Source of the DNA: JBNJEA01 sp051745395
Lineage (GTDB): Bacteria > Desulfobacterota > Desulfobacteria > Desulfobacterales > Desulfosalsimonadaceae
Reading direction: 5' to 3'
DNA length: 18,562 nucleotides
Assembly: GCA_051745395.1 (NCBI GenBank)
Contig: JBNJEA010000056.1
Coordinates: forward strand, 1 to 18,562
The notes beneath the pieces were generated by a model, which searched no databases, was not told where the DNA came from, and saw only the letters and a program-made list of their open reading frames with translations. Positions 1 through 7,576 of this stretch are shown one piece after another. Numbering within the stretch: position 1 is the stretch's first letter; each line of letters starts with the position of its first letter. The translations under genes were made by a program, and so were the position numbers.

Positions 1-78
1 GACTAAGAAAAGCAGTTAACTAAAGAAATCTTATCATCAAGCCCGTATTGGATCAACCCGAATTTCTGGAATATGACA

Positions 79-1467
79 ATGAAGCCTTTCTATCGTAGTT
101 GCCGATCCGGTGTATTTTTTTCCATTTTTGTCCTGTCTCTGCTGATCGTCGGCCATGTCGGTCCGGCCGCCGCCGTTGAAAGAAAGACCGCCGTCGTCGA
201 TGCGGTTAAACAGGTCAGCCCGGCGGTGGTCAATATCAGCACCCAGTACGAAGTCAGCTACCGTCGCAACCCGTTTGCCCGATTCGGTATGGATGAGTTT
301 TTCAAGGATTTTTTCGATCATCGCAAGCCGCGCAAGCGCCAGCTAAACAGCCTGGGCTCCGGTGTGATCATTGACGGCGAGCGTGGCTTTATTCTCACCA
401 ATACCCACGTGATTGTCAAAAGCGGCAAAATTTCGGCCGTGTTACAAGACGGCCGGGAATTTACCGCGGAAATCGTGGGCGCGGATCCGGAATCGGATCT
501 GGCCGTGCTGCAGATTCAATCGGAAAAACCGCTGCCTTCCATCGAGATGGGCAAATCCGACGACCTCATGATCGGCGAGACCGTCATTGCCATCGGCAAC
601 CCGTTCGGATTTTCCCACACGGTGACCACCGGCGTGATCAGTGCGGTCAAACGGAGCTTCGAGGTGGAAAATCGCGTTTACCGGGATTTTATTCAGACCG
701 ATGCCTCCATCAACCCGGGCAACAGCGGCGGTCCGCTGCTCAACATCAACGGCGAACTCGTGGGGATTAATACGGCCATTTACCGCAAAGCCGAGGGCAT
801 CGGCTTTGCCGTTCCGATCAACAAGGCGAAAAAGATCGTTTCCGATCTGATTGAATACGGCAAGGTCATGCATGCATGGATCGGCCTTCAGGTCCAGAAG
901 GTGGACAAGCAGATGGCGCGGTATTTTGACATGGAAGCCGGGCGGGGACTGGCCGTTCAGAAGGTGGACCCCGAAAGTCCGGCGGCAGAAGCCAATATTC
1001 GCGAAGGCGATATCATTTTGCGGCTCGATGACACCAAGGTGGATTCCAGGAGCGATTACATGGCCGCCATGCGCGGCTACCGGAAGGGCGAAACCATCGC
1101 CGTGCATTTGCTTCGAAAAGGTGATGAAATGACGCGCTCGGTCAAGGCCGCGCGTTTTCCCGAATCCATGGCACCGAAACTGGCCCGGCAATTGCTCGGG
1201 GTCAAGGTCGTCGACATATCCGAGCAGGGTCGGTTTGACAGCCCCATTGCCGCCGATAACGGCGTGATTATATCCGAAGTAGACGATCAGTCCACACTGG
1301 CCGGCATCGGGGTCAAGCCCGGCGATGTCATCCGGAAAATCAATGAAAGCAAGACCGATGATCCGGAATCGTTTTACAAAGCGGTGGTCAAGTACCGCTG
1401 GAAAAATTCCGTGGTCCTTCTTTTGCAGCGGGGGACAAAGGGTTACTACATCACCGTGGAGTTTTGA
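79..1467 (+). CDS. htrA: HtrA/DegP-family periplasmic serine protease with two PDZ domains
   Basis: This is a trypsin-like protease and chaperone of the cell envelope that degrades misfolded exported proteins. Numbered from ATG 79 (462 aa), residues 1 to about 33 form a signal peptide: a basic start, a hydrophobic core, then an Ala-rich GPAAA cleavage region. The protease domain follows, with the triad visible as His110 (TNTHV), Asp140 (ESDLAV) and Ser216 (GNSGGPL). Two PDZ domains fill roughly residues 258-350 and 370-462, which is the DegP/DegQ layout and length. ATG 79 is preferred over the in-frame ATG 73 because a weak GGA at 68-70 lies 8 bases before it; both starts keep the signal peptide. 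The patatin gene follows after 39 bases and may be co-transcribed. Family assignment is secure, but DegP versus DegQ versus MucD cannot be decided here. Confidence 0.95.
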   Translation: MKPFYRSCRSGVFFSIFVLSLLIVGHVGPAAAVERKTAVVDAVKQVSPAVVNISTQYEVSYRRNPFARFGMDEFFKDFFDHRKPRKRQLNSLGSGVIIDGERGFILTNTHVIVKSGKISAVLQDGREFTAEIVGADPESDLAVLQIQSEKPLPSIEMGKSDDLMIGETVIAIGNPFGFSHTVTTGVISAVKRSFEVENRVYRDFIQTDASINPGNSGGPLLNINGELVGINTAIYRKAEGIGFAVPINKAKKIVSDLIEYGKVMHAWIGLQVQKVDKQMARYFDMEAGRGLAVQKVDPESPAAEANIREGDIILRLDDTKVDSRSDYMAAMRGYRKGETIAVHLLRKGDEMTRSVKAARFPESMAPKLARQLLGVKVVDISEQGRFDSPIAADNGVIISEVDDQSTLAGIGVKPGDVIRKINESKTDDPESFYKAVVKYRWKNSVVLLLQRGTKGYYITVEF

Positions 1468-1506
1468 CCGACCTGAATTGACTGACCTTTTGACGGAGAA
1501 AAGCTC

Positions 1507-2469
1507 ATGTTCTGCAATCCGCTGGCACGTTACCACCGGCATGAAAGTTTCATGGGCCCGCTGGCCCGGACGGTTTACCTGTCCCGCACGGTTTCGAGCC
1601 GATTAAAGGGTTATCCCCGCAAAAAGGCGCTGGTGCTCGAAGGCGGCGGTATGCGGGGGATTTTTCACGTGGGCCTTCTCCAGGCATTTTTAGAGCGCGG
1701 CTACATGCCGTGGCGGATGATTTTCGGCACCTCGGCCGGCGCGCTGCTCGGGGCGGCCTATGCCGCCCGGCAGGTTTATCTGGCCCGGGATGCTTTTTTT
1801 TCGGAGCTGTTAAACGGGCCGTTTATCCAGATGGCCAATATCTTCCGGCCGGAAAAGCATATCATGAATCTGGACTGGCTGCTCAACACCATCGTCCAGG
1901 GCAGTGACCCGCTGGATATGCAACGACTTCGAACCATTGCCTGCCCGGTTTTCATGACCGCCACCCGCTTTTGTCAGGACGAGCACCCCCGGGCTGTTTA
2001 CTTTAATACCAAAAACGACAACATCCTCCAGGCCCTCAAGGCAACGGCGGCCCTGCCGTTTTTTTACCGCGAATTTGTGCCGTATAACGACGAATTGTTT
2101 TTAGACGGCGGCGTCACCGACCCCATCCCTTATCGAAAAGCCCTGGACATGGGCTTTGACGAAAGCGAGATTTTGGTGGTCTTGACGAGGCCGAAATCAT
2201 ACCGGAAGGTCCGGCAGTCGTTTTGGGTCCGATCCCTCTATGAATCCTACTACAAAGATCCCCAGTACCGGTTTCTGCTCACCGCCTTTGAGCAGCAATT
2301 TTCCCGCTACAATCAACTTTTGGATGACCTGGAGAACAAATACCGGATCGATGTGATCTATCCGCCCCCCGAATTTAAGGTCAACCGGCTGACCCGCAGT
2401 GAAGCCAAAATTCTTGCCGGATTTGAACAGGGGGTCAAGGCCGCCAAAACCTATTTACTGGGGCAGTGA
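1507..2469 (+). CDS. Patatin-like phospholipase family protein (YjjU-like)
   Basis: This 320-aa protein belongs to the patatin family of Ser-Asp dyad lipid acyl hydrolases. The oxyanion-hole motif GGGMRG is at residues 46-51, the nucleophile elbow GTSAG places Ser76 as nucleophile, and DGG places the catalytic Asp at 200. The C-terminal stretch after about residue 280 (IDVIYPPPEFKVNRLTR, then a helix) resembles the tail of E. coli YjjU-type patatins, so a YjjU-like enzyme is more likely than an ExoU- or RssA-type protein. There is no signal peptide, so it is probably cytoplasmic or peripheral to the inner membrane. A GGAG at 1495-1498, 8 bases upstream, supports the ATG at 1507. Its substrate is unknown. 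It follows the HtrA gene closely, and a hairpin lies downstream. Confidence 0.9.
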   Translation: MFCNPLARYHRHESFMGPLARTVYLSRTVSSRLKGYPRKKALVLEGGGMRGIFHVGLLQAFLERGYMPWRMIFGTSAGALLGAAYAARQVYLARDAFFSELLNGPFIQMANIFRPEKHIMNLDWLLNTIVQGSDPLDMQRLRTIACPVFMTATRFCQDEHPRAVYFNTKNDNILQALKATAALPFFYREFVPYNDELFLDGGVTDPIPYRKALDMGFDESEILVVLTRPKSYRKVRQSFWVRSLYESYYKDPQYRFLLTAFEQQFSRYNQLLDDLENKYRIDVIYPPPEFKVNRLTRSEAKILAGFEQGVKAAKTYLLGQ

Positions 2470-2525
2470 CGATGGTTCCGGGCCACTTTTTTTGCCTGGA
2501 TCGGACGCAAAACAGGGCCGGAGCG

Positions 2526-2553
2526 AAAACCCCCTTGTCTTTTTAGGGGTTTT
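2526..2553 (+). terminator. Possible intrinsic terminator after the patatin gene
   Basis: An 8-bp perfect inverted repeat, AAAACCCC / GGGGTTTT, encloses a 12-base loop. The A/T arms give the classic A-stem-T appearance, but no separate T run follows (GTTGCATC comes next). It lies 57 bases after the patatin stop and about 90 bases before the TPR gene, so it could separate two transcription units. Its strength is uncertain. Confidence 0.4.
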
Positions 2554-2639
2554 GTTGCATCATGGATGTTTACGGGTTGTGTGGTAAAAACCGATGGCGG
2601 CTCGCGGCGGCCACAGCGATAACTGTATAAGGAGGCAGC

Positions 2640-3893
2640 ATGGGATTGTTCCGGATTTTTTCCGGCAAAACCCCGGAGGAACACGAGCAAAGCGGCGATG
2701 CCTATGCCAGGGGCGGGGCATTCGGCGAAGCCCGGCTTGAATTTGAAAAAGCCTTGCAAAAAATCGAAAGAAAATTTCCTGAAAAAGCCCCGCTCAGTCC
2801 CCGGTTGGCGGAAAAATACCAGCAGGCCAGCGAATCGCTGGCCCGTAGTCACCAAAAAGAGGCCGACGCCTTGGCCGATGCCGGCGATCAGGACGCCGCT
2901 GGCGAATTATACCACCTGGCATTGGATTTGACCGGTGATGAGGCACTTAAAAAACACTTATCCGACCGTCTCCAGCGCATGCACCAGGAGCATGATACTG
3001 CCGAAACAGGGGCTTTGCAACCGGATCCTGCCGACCCGGATGCCGGAGAAAATCTGGCCGACCCCGAAGAAGCCCCGGAACTTTCGGAGGAATCGGCCGA
3101 GGAAATCTTTTCCGTGCTCTGCCATGCCCTTCCCGAAGACCTGGAGGCGGCTTATCGCAGCTATGGCGAGGCGTTTAAGGCCGGCTATATCGCATTAAAC
3201 CAGGGCGATTTTGAAACCGCCCTCGAGCAGTTGTCTTTAGCCCTGGAAGAAAATGCCGATGCCCCCGGCCTCATTGCCCTGGAACTGGCCACGGCCTACA
3301 TTCATCTCGACGACCATGACCATGCCCGGTATCTGCTGGAGCGCTTTATCGAACAAAACCCGGAAGAAATCCGGGCCTACCAGCTGCTGTGTGAAATCTA
3401 CTGGGAAAGGGGCGATTATACGGCGGCCGACGACTTGCTGGCCGCCTGCCCCGATGCGATTCAAAACGCAAAGGCCATTTTGCTGCTTACCGGCGAAACC
3501 CGATTCCAGGAAAAGGACATGGATGCGGCGGAAGCCGCGTTTATCCAGTATATCGACATTCACGGTGAAGATGAAATCGTTTGCCGGGCCCTGGCCAAGA
3601 CGCGGGAGTCGCGCGGCGACCTGGATTCGGCAAAGGAACTCTACGCCCAGATTATTAACCAGTGCAGTGCGTGCGGGGCAATGGTGGACCCGTTTTTAAA
3701 GCGGCGATACGCGGAATTGAGCTTTGAATCCGGCGACCTTACCGCCAAGCTCCTCGATATCTATCTTGGGTTGGTCCGGGAAGATCCGGACAATCGGGGC
3801 TTGTATTTCCACCGGATTGCCCGGATCTATGAAAACCAGGGCGAATCCAGAGAAGCCCATCGATATGACGCATTCGCCCGGCAAAGCGCGTAA
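2640..3893 (+). CDS. Tetratricopeptide-repeat protein of unknown function
   Basis: This 417-aa soluble protein has no signal peptide or membrane segment. Residues 15-110 are helical and TPR-like (AYARGGAFGEARLEFEKAL). An acidic, Pro/Glu-rich linker (about 120-155) follows. The C-terminal two thirds contain several degenerate TPR units, for example AGYIALNQGDFETALEQL, LATAYIHLDDHDHARYLL, EIYWERGDYTAADDLL and ALAKTRESRGDLDSAKELY. A CSAC motif lies near residue 343; two cysteines alone do not establish a metal site. The start is fixed by a near-perfect TAAGGAGG (2628-2635) 4 bases before ATG. TPR proteins usually act as protein-protein scaffolds; no partner can be named. The next gene starts 16 bases after the stop and is probably co-translated. 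Confidence 0.85.
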   Translation: MGLFRIFSGKTPEEHEQSGDAYARGGAFGEARLEFEKALQKIERKFPEKAPLSPRLAEKYQQASESLARSHQKEADALADAGDQDAAGELYHLALDLTGDEALKKHLSDRLQRMHQEHDTAETGALQPDPADPDAGENLADPEEAPELSEESAEEIFSVLCHALPEDLEAAYRSYGEAFKAGYIALNQGDFETALEQLSLALEENADAPGLIALELATAYIHLDDHDHARYLLERFIEQNPEEIRAYQLLCEIYWERGDYTAADDLLAACPDAIQNAKAILLLTGETRFQEKDMDAAEAAFIQYIDIHGEDEIVCRALAKTRESRGDLDSAKELYAQIINQCSACGAMVDPFLKRRYAELSFESGDLTAKLLDIYLGLVREDPDNRGLYFHRIARIYENQGESREAHRYDAFARQSA

Positions 3894-3909
3894 AAGATCT
3901 CGTTGCCGG

Positions 3910-4596
3910 ATGAACCAAATCTTCGAAAATACGGTTTGTTCGCAAGTCGGTCGGACCGCGTTTGCCGATGCGCTGCTGGTACGAAACGGACTGGATGCGG
4001 CCGGGTTTTTGCGTTTTGTTTTTTTCCCGGGCATGCTGTTTGAAAGTTGGCATTCGTGGTGGGGCAACGGCGATTTCCGGCCGGTCACCCACGAGGGGCT
4101 GGATTTATGCCTGGTGGAATCCGGGGCGGGGCAAATTATGCGGTTCGATGATACCATCGGGGTGCCTGCAGCCTTTTCAGGCCGGGTGGTTCGCATCATG
4201 GACGATTTTCTGGGCCAAACCGTGGTCATCGCCGATTATCCGGAATCCGGACAATCGGCGGCAAGCCGGGTGCTGAGCTTTTATGCCCATGTTCGGCCCG
4301 AAAAGAGCGTAACCGTGGGCGACTGGGTGGCCGCCGGGCAAATGCTTGGCCGGGTTGCGCCGATTCGATCCGGCAAAAGTCCGCTGCCGCCGCATCTGCA
4401 TCTTTCCATGGCGCGGGCAGAGGCCCTGCCGCCTGTAAACGAGCTGGAATGGCCGGTATTAAACAGGGCGGACCGCCGCGCTTTTTACGATCCACTGCCG
4501 GTGATCGGCTGCAAATATCGAATGAAGGGTTATTGCCCTGATGGAAAGGATGTTGGTGCTTTTTTACCGGTTGGACCGCATCTGAAACATCGGTGA
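3910..4596 (+). CDS. M23/LytM-domain metallopeptidase-like protein without export signal
   Basis: This 228-aa protein carries a lysostaphin-type (M23) fold. The zinc-ligand pattern is present: HEGLD gives His61 and Asp65, and HLH at 162-164 gives the third ligand and the catalytic-site His. FYAHV, followed by a VTVGDWVAAGQMLGRV segment, matches the conserved biotinyl/lipoyl-like beta core of the family. M23 enzymes normally cut peptidoglycan cross-bridges in the envelope, but this N-terminus shows neither a signal peptide nor a membrane helix. Starting further upstream at ATG 3865 (inside the TPR gene) does not add one. ATG 3910 is chosen because it avoids a long overlap with the TPR gene. 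The hydrolase gene begins just downstream. The fold is well supported; peptidoglycan hydrolysis is uncertain. Confidence 0.8.
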   Translation: MNQIFENTVCSQVGRTAFADALLVRNGLDAAGFLRFVFFPGMLFESWHSWWGNGDFRPVTHEGLDLCLVESGAGQIMRFDDTIGVPAAFSGRVVRIMDDFLGQTVVIADYPESGQSAASRVLSFYAHVRPEKSVTVGDWVAAGQMLGRVAPIRSGKSPLPPHLHLSMARAEALPPVNELEWPVLNRADRRAFYDPLPVIGCKYRMKGYCPDGKDVGAFLPVGPHLKHR

Positions 4597-4627
4597 TTTG
4601 GAGGCAACGCAACGGGAGAGCATGCGC

Positions 4628-5422
4628 ATGGACGGCAATCTGGTCAACAACATGGCCTTTACGGCGGGCAATGATCCGCTGGATACGGATAAACCCACCC
4701 TGATTATGATCCACGGTGCCGGTTTGACCAGCAAGCTCTGGCAGGCCCAGGTGACGAATCTGTGCGATATCGCCAATACCGTGGCCGTGGACCTGCCCGG
4801 ACACGGCCAGAGCCCGGGCGAAGCCAGTAGCGATATTGCCGTCTATGCTGATGCGGTGCGCGGGTTTGTGGAAAAGATAAAAGCGCCTCGTCCCATTGTC
4901 TGCGGCCTGAGCATGGGCGGTGCCGTTGCCCTCGAGCTGCTGCTCAGACACGGCAGCCGTTTTTCAGGCGGCGTGCTGATGCATACCGGGGCCAAGCTCA
5001 AGGTGCATCCCCTGATGTTTGAAACACTGGACAAGGGCATAGAAGGCTACTTCGAGTTGATGTGCTATTATGCCTTGGCCCAGGCAAACGCCAATAAATC
5101 CATGGCCCGGCAGATCCAAGACATTGCCGTGCGTTCGTCTGCCGTGGCCCGGGCCGATTTCACGGCCTGTAACACATTTGACCGGATGGATGACGTAGCG
5201 CGCATCAATGGGCCGGTTCTGGTGATTACCGGAAATGACGACAACATCACCCCCAAGAAATACGGCAGGTACCTGGCCGATTGGATATCGGGGGCGCGGC
5301 ATGAAAACATCGATAGCGTCGGACACCTGTCGCCGCTTGAGCGACCGGAAAAGGTGAACCAGTTGCTTCGAAAATTCGTTCAGCGAACGGGCCGGCTGTC
5401 TCGAAGCCACAAAGGGGATTGA
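4628..5422 (+). CDS. Alpha/beta-hydrolase fold protein
   Basis: This 264-aa enzyme is a typical alpha/beta hydrolase. The oxyanion-hole motif is MIHGAG, the nucleophile elbow is GLSMGG with Ser95, the likely acid is Asp205 in GNDDNITP, and the base is His233 in GHLSP. A lid insertion of about 60 residues lies between the nucleophile and the acid. It has no signal peptide. Three in-frame starts exist: TTG 4598, ATG 4622 and ATG 4628. ATG 4628 is preferred because GGGAGAG (4614-4620) sits 7 bases upstream of it. It is the last member of the closely packed TPR / M23 / hydrolase run. The fold cannot tell whether it is an esterase, a lipase or a C-C bond hydrolase. Confidence 0.88.
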   Translation: MDGNLVNNMAFTAGNDPLDTDKPTLIMIHGAGLTSKLWQAQVTNLCDIANTVAVDLPGHGQSPGEASSDIAVYADAVRGFVEKIKAPRPIVCGLSMGGAVALELLLRHGSRFSGGVLMHTGAKLKVHPLMFETLDKGIEGYFELMCYYALAQANANKSMARQIQDIAVRSSAVARADFTACNTFDRMDDVARINGPVLVITGNDDNITPKKYGRYLADWISGARHENIDSVGHLSPLERPEKVNQLLRKFVQRTGRLSRSHKGD

Positions 5423-5522
5423 ATTTCGGCAAGGGGCTTGTGCACCGCCATTTCAACCTAAGTTGAGCGTTTCAGATTTTTACTGAAGTTCAGGTTCAAA
5501 AAGCAATCGCAAGGGAGGCAAA

Positions 5523-6560
5523 ATGATCCGAGTTGGTGTGGCCGGGGCAACCGGTTACGCAGGGGCGGAACTGGTCCGGCTGCTGGCCGGACATCCGGAG
5601 GTGGTGATAACGGTGCTGACCTCGCGCCAGTATGCCGGTGTCCGGTTTGATCAAGTCTATCCGGCCATGGCCGGAGTCATTGAACGCACTTGCGAGTCGT
5701 TTGAATCCGAGGCGGTCTGCGACCGGACCGATATCGTGTTTACGGCGCTGCCCCACAAGCTGCCCATGGAGATTGTCCCCGAGCTGGCGGCCCGGGGAAA
5801 GAAAGTCGTGGACCTGTCTGCGGATTTCCGGTTTGCCGACGTTTCTGCCTATGAATCCGCCTACACGTCCCATTCGGCCAAGGATCTGCTGGCCCGTTCG
5901 GTGTACGGGCTAAGCGAGGTGTATGCCGACCAGATCGCTTCGGCTGCGATCGTCGGCAATCCGGGGTGCTATCCCACCAGCGTCTTGCTGCCGCTTGTCC
6001 CGCTGATGCAGGCCGGGTTAATCGAGGCCGATACCATTGTGGCCGACGCCAAGTCCGGGGTCAGCGGCGCCGGGCGGTCGCTTTCGCTTGGCAGCCTGTA
6101 CTGCGAGGTCAATGAATCCTTCAAGGCCTACAAGGTAGCGCAGCATCGCCATGAACCCGAAATGGAGGAAGTGCTGACCCGCGAGGCCAAAACCTTCGTC
6201 GATATTACCTTTGTCCCGCACCTGGTGCCCATGAACCGGGGCATGGAAGCCACGATCTACGCCCGGCTGGCCGGGGATTTCACGGATGAAACCATCTATG
6301 ACTGTCTGGCCGGTTATTACGCCGGCCGCCGGTTTGTCCGAATATCGAAAAACGGCCGGCCTCCCGATACCCGCAATGTGCGGGGCACCAATTACTGCGA
6401 TATCGCCTTTGTCGTCGACCGGCGCAATCAACGACTGGTGCTGATGTCGGCCATTGACAACCTGGTCAAGGGAGCGGCCGGACAGGCGATACAGAACATG
6501 AATCTCATGGCCGGGCTTTCCGAAACCGTGGGGTTGACCATGGCGCCGTATCCGGTGTAA
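5523..6560 (+). CDS. argC: N-acetyl-gamma-glutamyl-phosphate reductase (ArgC)
   Basis: ArgC catalyses the NADPH-dependent reduction of N-acetylglutamyl phosphate to the semialdehyde, the third step of arginine biosynthesis in the cytoplasm. The 345-aa length is normal for the long form. The N-terminal Rossmann motif is GVAGATGYAGAELVRLL, and the catalytic cysteine is Cys149 in GNPGCYPTS. The conserved GVSGAGR segment, HRHEPE and VPHLVPMNRGM with His233 follow in order. The C-terminus has the expected NLVKGAAGQA motif. A strong AGGGAGG lies 4-5 bases before the ATG. No other arg gene is adjacent, so it appears to be a solitary unit. The 100-base leader holds small palindromes that cannot be assigned to a regulator. 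Confidence 0.97.
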   Translation: MIRVGVAGATGYAGAELVRLLAGHPEVVITVLTSRQYAGVRFDQVYPAMAGVIERTCESFESEAVCDRTDIVFTALPHKLPMEIVPELAARGKKVVDLSADFRFADVSAYESAYTSHSAKDLLARSVYGLSEVYADQIASAAIVGNPGCYPTSVLLPLVPLMQAGLIEADTIVADAKSGVSGAGRSLSLGSLYCEVNESFKAYKVAQHRHEPEMEEVLTREAKTFVDITFVPHLVPMNRGMEATIYARLAGDFTDETIYDCLAGYYAGRRFVRISKNGRPPDTRNVRGTNYCDIAFVVDRRNQRLVLMSAIDNLVKGAAGQAIQNMNLMAGLSETVGLTMAPYPV

Positions 6561-6567
6561 CCAACAC

Positions 6568-6722
6568 TTGACGGCTTCGTAAAAAGTCCAATATCTGCGT
6601 TGCGCTTCATCTCTCGTCATTCAACGTACGAGTATGTACGCCTCATTCCTCGAGATTCGCGCGCCTTGATCTTGAACTTTTTACTTTGCCGTCCCAAGAG
6701 CGACTTTTTACGAGACCATCAA
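6568..6722. repeat. Palindromic MITE/REP-like element between argC and the ACT gene
   Basis: A compact element of about 155 bp has 21-bp imperfect terminal inverted repeats at 6568-6588 and 6702-6722 (18 of 21 matched, sharing CGTAAAAAGTC). A second inverted pair is nested at 6570-6591 and 6672-6693 (18 of 22 matched). A central hairpin sits at 6625-6640 (CGTAC...GTACG), with TCTCG / CGAGA pairs around it. An 11-bp perfect direct repeat, CAACACTTGAC, occurs at 6562-6572 and 6720-6730 and partly overlaps the termini. The element has no coding capacity. It resembles non-autonomous dispersed repeats with this core that I associate with Desulfobacterota genomes. The right edge lies about 30 bases before the ACT gene start. 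Confidence 0.75.
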
Positions 6723-6754
6723 CACTTGACTTCTCAGGCGAAAAGAGTGCTTTC

Positions 6755-7186
6755 ATGAAAATTCAGCAGTTATCCATTTTTATGGAAAACCGGTCCGGCC
6801 GGCTGGCCAAGATCACCACGGCCCTGGGCAGAGCAGGTATTAATATCCGGGCCATGTCGCTGGCCGACACCTCGGATTTCGGTATCCTTCGCCTGATCGT
6901 TTCCGATACCGGGGCCGCTGAGCAAATATTGAAGGATCACGGATTTACCCTCCGGCTCTCCGAGGTGCTGGCCGTGGCGATCCCCGATGCGCCGGGGGCG
7001 CTGGGCAATCTGCTCACACTGGTGGAGCATGCGGGGCTAAATGTCGAATACATGTATGTCTTTGTGGAAAAAAAGGCCGACCAGGCCATTCTGATTTTCC
7101 GTTTCGATGATACGGAGCGGGCCATTGAAACCTTTCTGGAAAACGACGTCAATGTGCTCGAAGCCAGGCAGGTGCTGCAAATGTAG
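6755..7186 (+). CDS. Tandem ACT-domain amino-acid-binding protein
   Basis: This small 143-aa cytoplasmic protein is made of two ACT domains (about 1-66 and 68-143) and nothing else. The first opens with LSIFMENRSGRLAKITTAL and GINIRAMSLAD, the second with VLAVAIPDAPGALGNLLTLVEHAGLNVEYMY; both show the usual Gly at the ligand-binding turn. ACT domains bind amino acids and transmit this allosterically. Stand-alone tandem ACT proteins are often found beside PaaK-family ligases and Liv transporters, as here, so a regulatory or sensing role for the imported amino acid is inferred. ATG 6755 is chosen because the longer reading frame would extend into the repeat element. The ribosome-binding site is weak (AAAAGAG). 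Confidence 0.88.
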   Translation: MKIQQLSIFMENRSGRLAKITTALGRAGINIRAMSLADTSDFGILRLIVSDTGAAEQILKDHGFTLRLSEVLAVAIPDAPGALGNLLTLVEHAGLNVEYMYVFVEKKADQAILIFRFDDTERAIETFLENDVNVLEARQVLQM

Positions 7187-7576
7187 AATTTGGTTATCCG
7201 GAAAAATCCAGTTTGCTATTCTTTTCATCCAATAAAATTGTAATGCAAGCCAATACATAAACCAAAAAAGGACATCGCCCCGCCCGTCATGCCTGCGAAG
7301 GCAGGCATCCAGGGCTTTTTGGACTATCTTGAAAACTGGATGCCTGCCTCCGCAGGCATGACAGCCGCAGCAAATTGCTTTTTTGTTAGTTTTTTGGCAG
7401 ATCATGATGTCTTGATTCAAAACCCAAAATGACTCACTGGACTATTCTGGATAACCATTATGTAGAAATCTTTGAAATACAGACAGGAAACGGCGGGCAA
7501 GTCGGGGCAGCCGACCTCCACGGTGTCGGGCCTGATTTGACAACCACATCGAACCACACGAAAAAGGGGGTGCGTT
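7187..7576. other. 390-base gap with nested inverted repeats, no gene
   Basis: I find no convincing coding region here. The centre holds the 27-bp-arm palindrome described separately. Outside it are CCAAAAAA (7262-7269) facing TTTTTTGG (7390-7397), and further out a 12-base pair TGGTTATCCGGA / TCTGGATAACCA (7191-7202 and 7446-7457, one mismatch), giving a nested arrangement. A TTGACA at 7537-7542 has no acceptable -10 partner. A promoter for the transporter genes is expected in this gap or upstream but cannot be placed. Confidence 0.5.
7286..7362. repeat. REP-like palindrome with 27-bp arms
   Basis: The arms at 7286-7312 and 7336-7362 are reverse complements with a single mismatch and a 23-base spacer. 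Each arm is also a hairpin on its own (ATGCCTGC GAAG GCAGGCAT in the left arm). The sequence belongs to a style of dispersed palindrome, GTCATGCCTGCG...CGCAGGCATGAC, that I recognise from many bacterial genomes. It could form a large cruciform or RNA hairpin and could damp read-through from the ACT gene into the transporter genes. Confidence 0.8.

Noticed and set aside
442..1542. 366-codon open frame on the minus strand across the HtrA gene
   Set aside because: It is a shadow of a well-supported gene, has no recognisable domain, and has the biased composition expected from antisense reading of GC-rich codons.
3724..3909. Upstream extension of the cytoplasmic M23-like frame
   Set aside because: It lies inside the 3' part of the TPR gene in another frame and adds no signal peptide or domain.
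5453..5487. Small palindromes (TCAAC/GTTGA and TTCAG/CTGAA) before argC, considered as an arginine-repressor operator
   Set aside because: They do not fit an ARG-box pattern and are short enough to arise by chance.
6686..6754. Upstream extension of the ACT protein frame
   Set aside because: The extra residues are encoded by the repeat element and do not match ACT proteins; ATG 6755 gives the normal start.
6562..7457. Repeat cluster considered as a CRISPR array
   Set aside because: The repeats are two unrelated palindromic elements, not short repeats with regular unique spacers, and no cas gene is nearby.
7537..7542. TTGACA hexamer before the binding-protein gene, considered as a -35 box
   Set aside because: No acceptable -10 hexamer lies 15-19 bases downstream, and it is only about 35 bases from the start codon.
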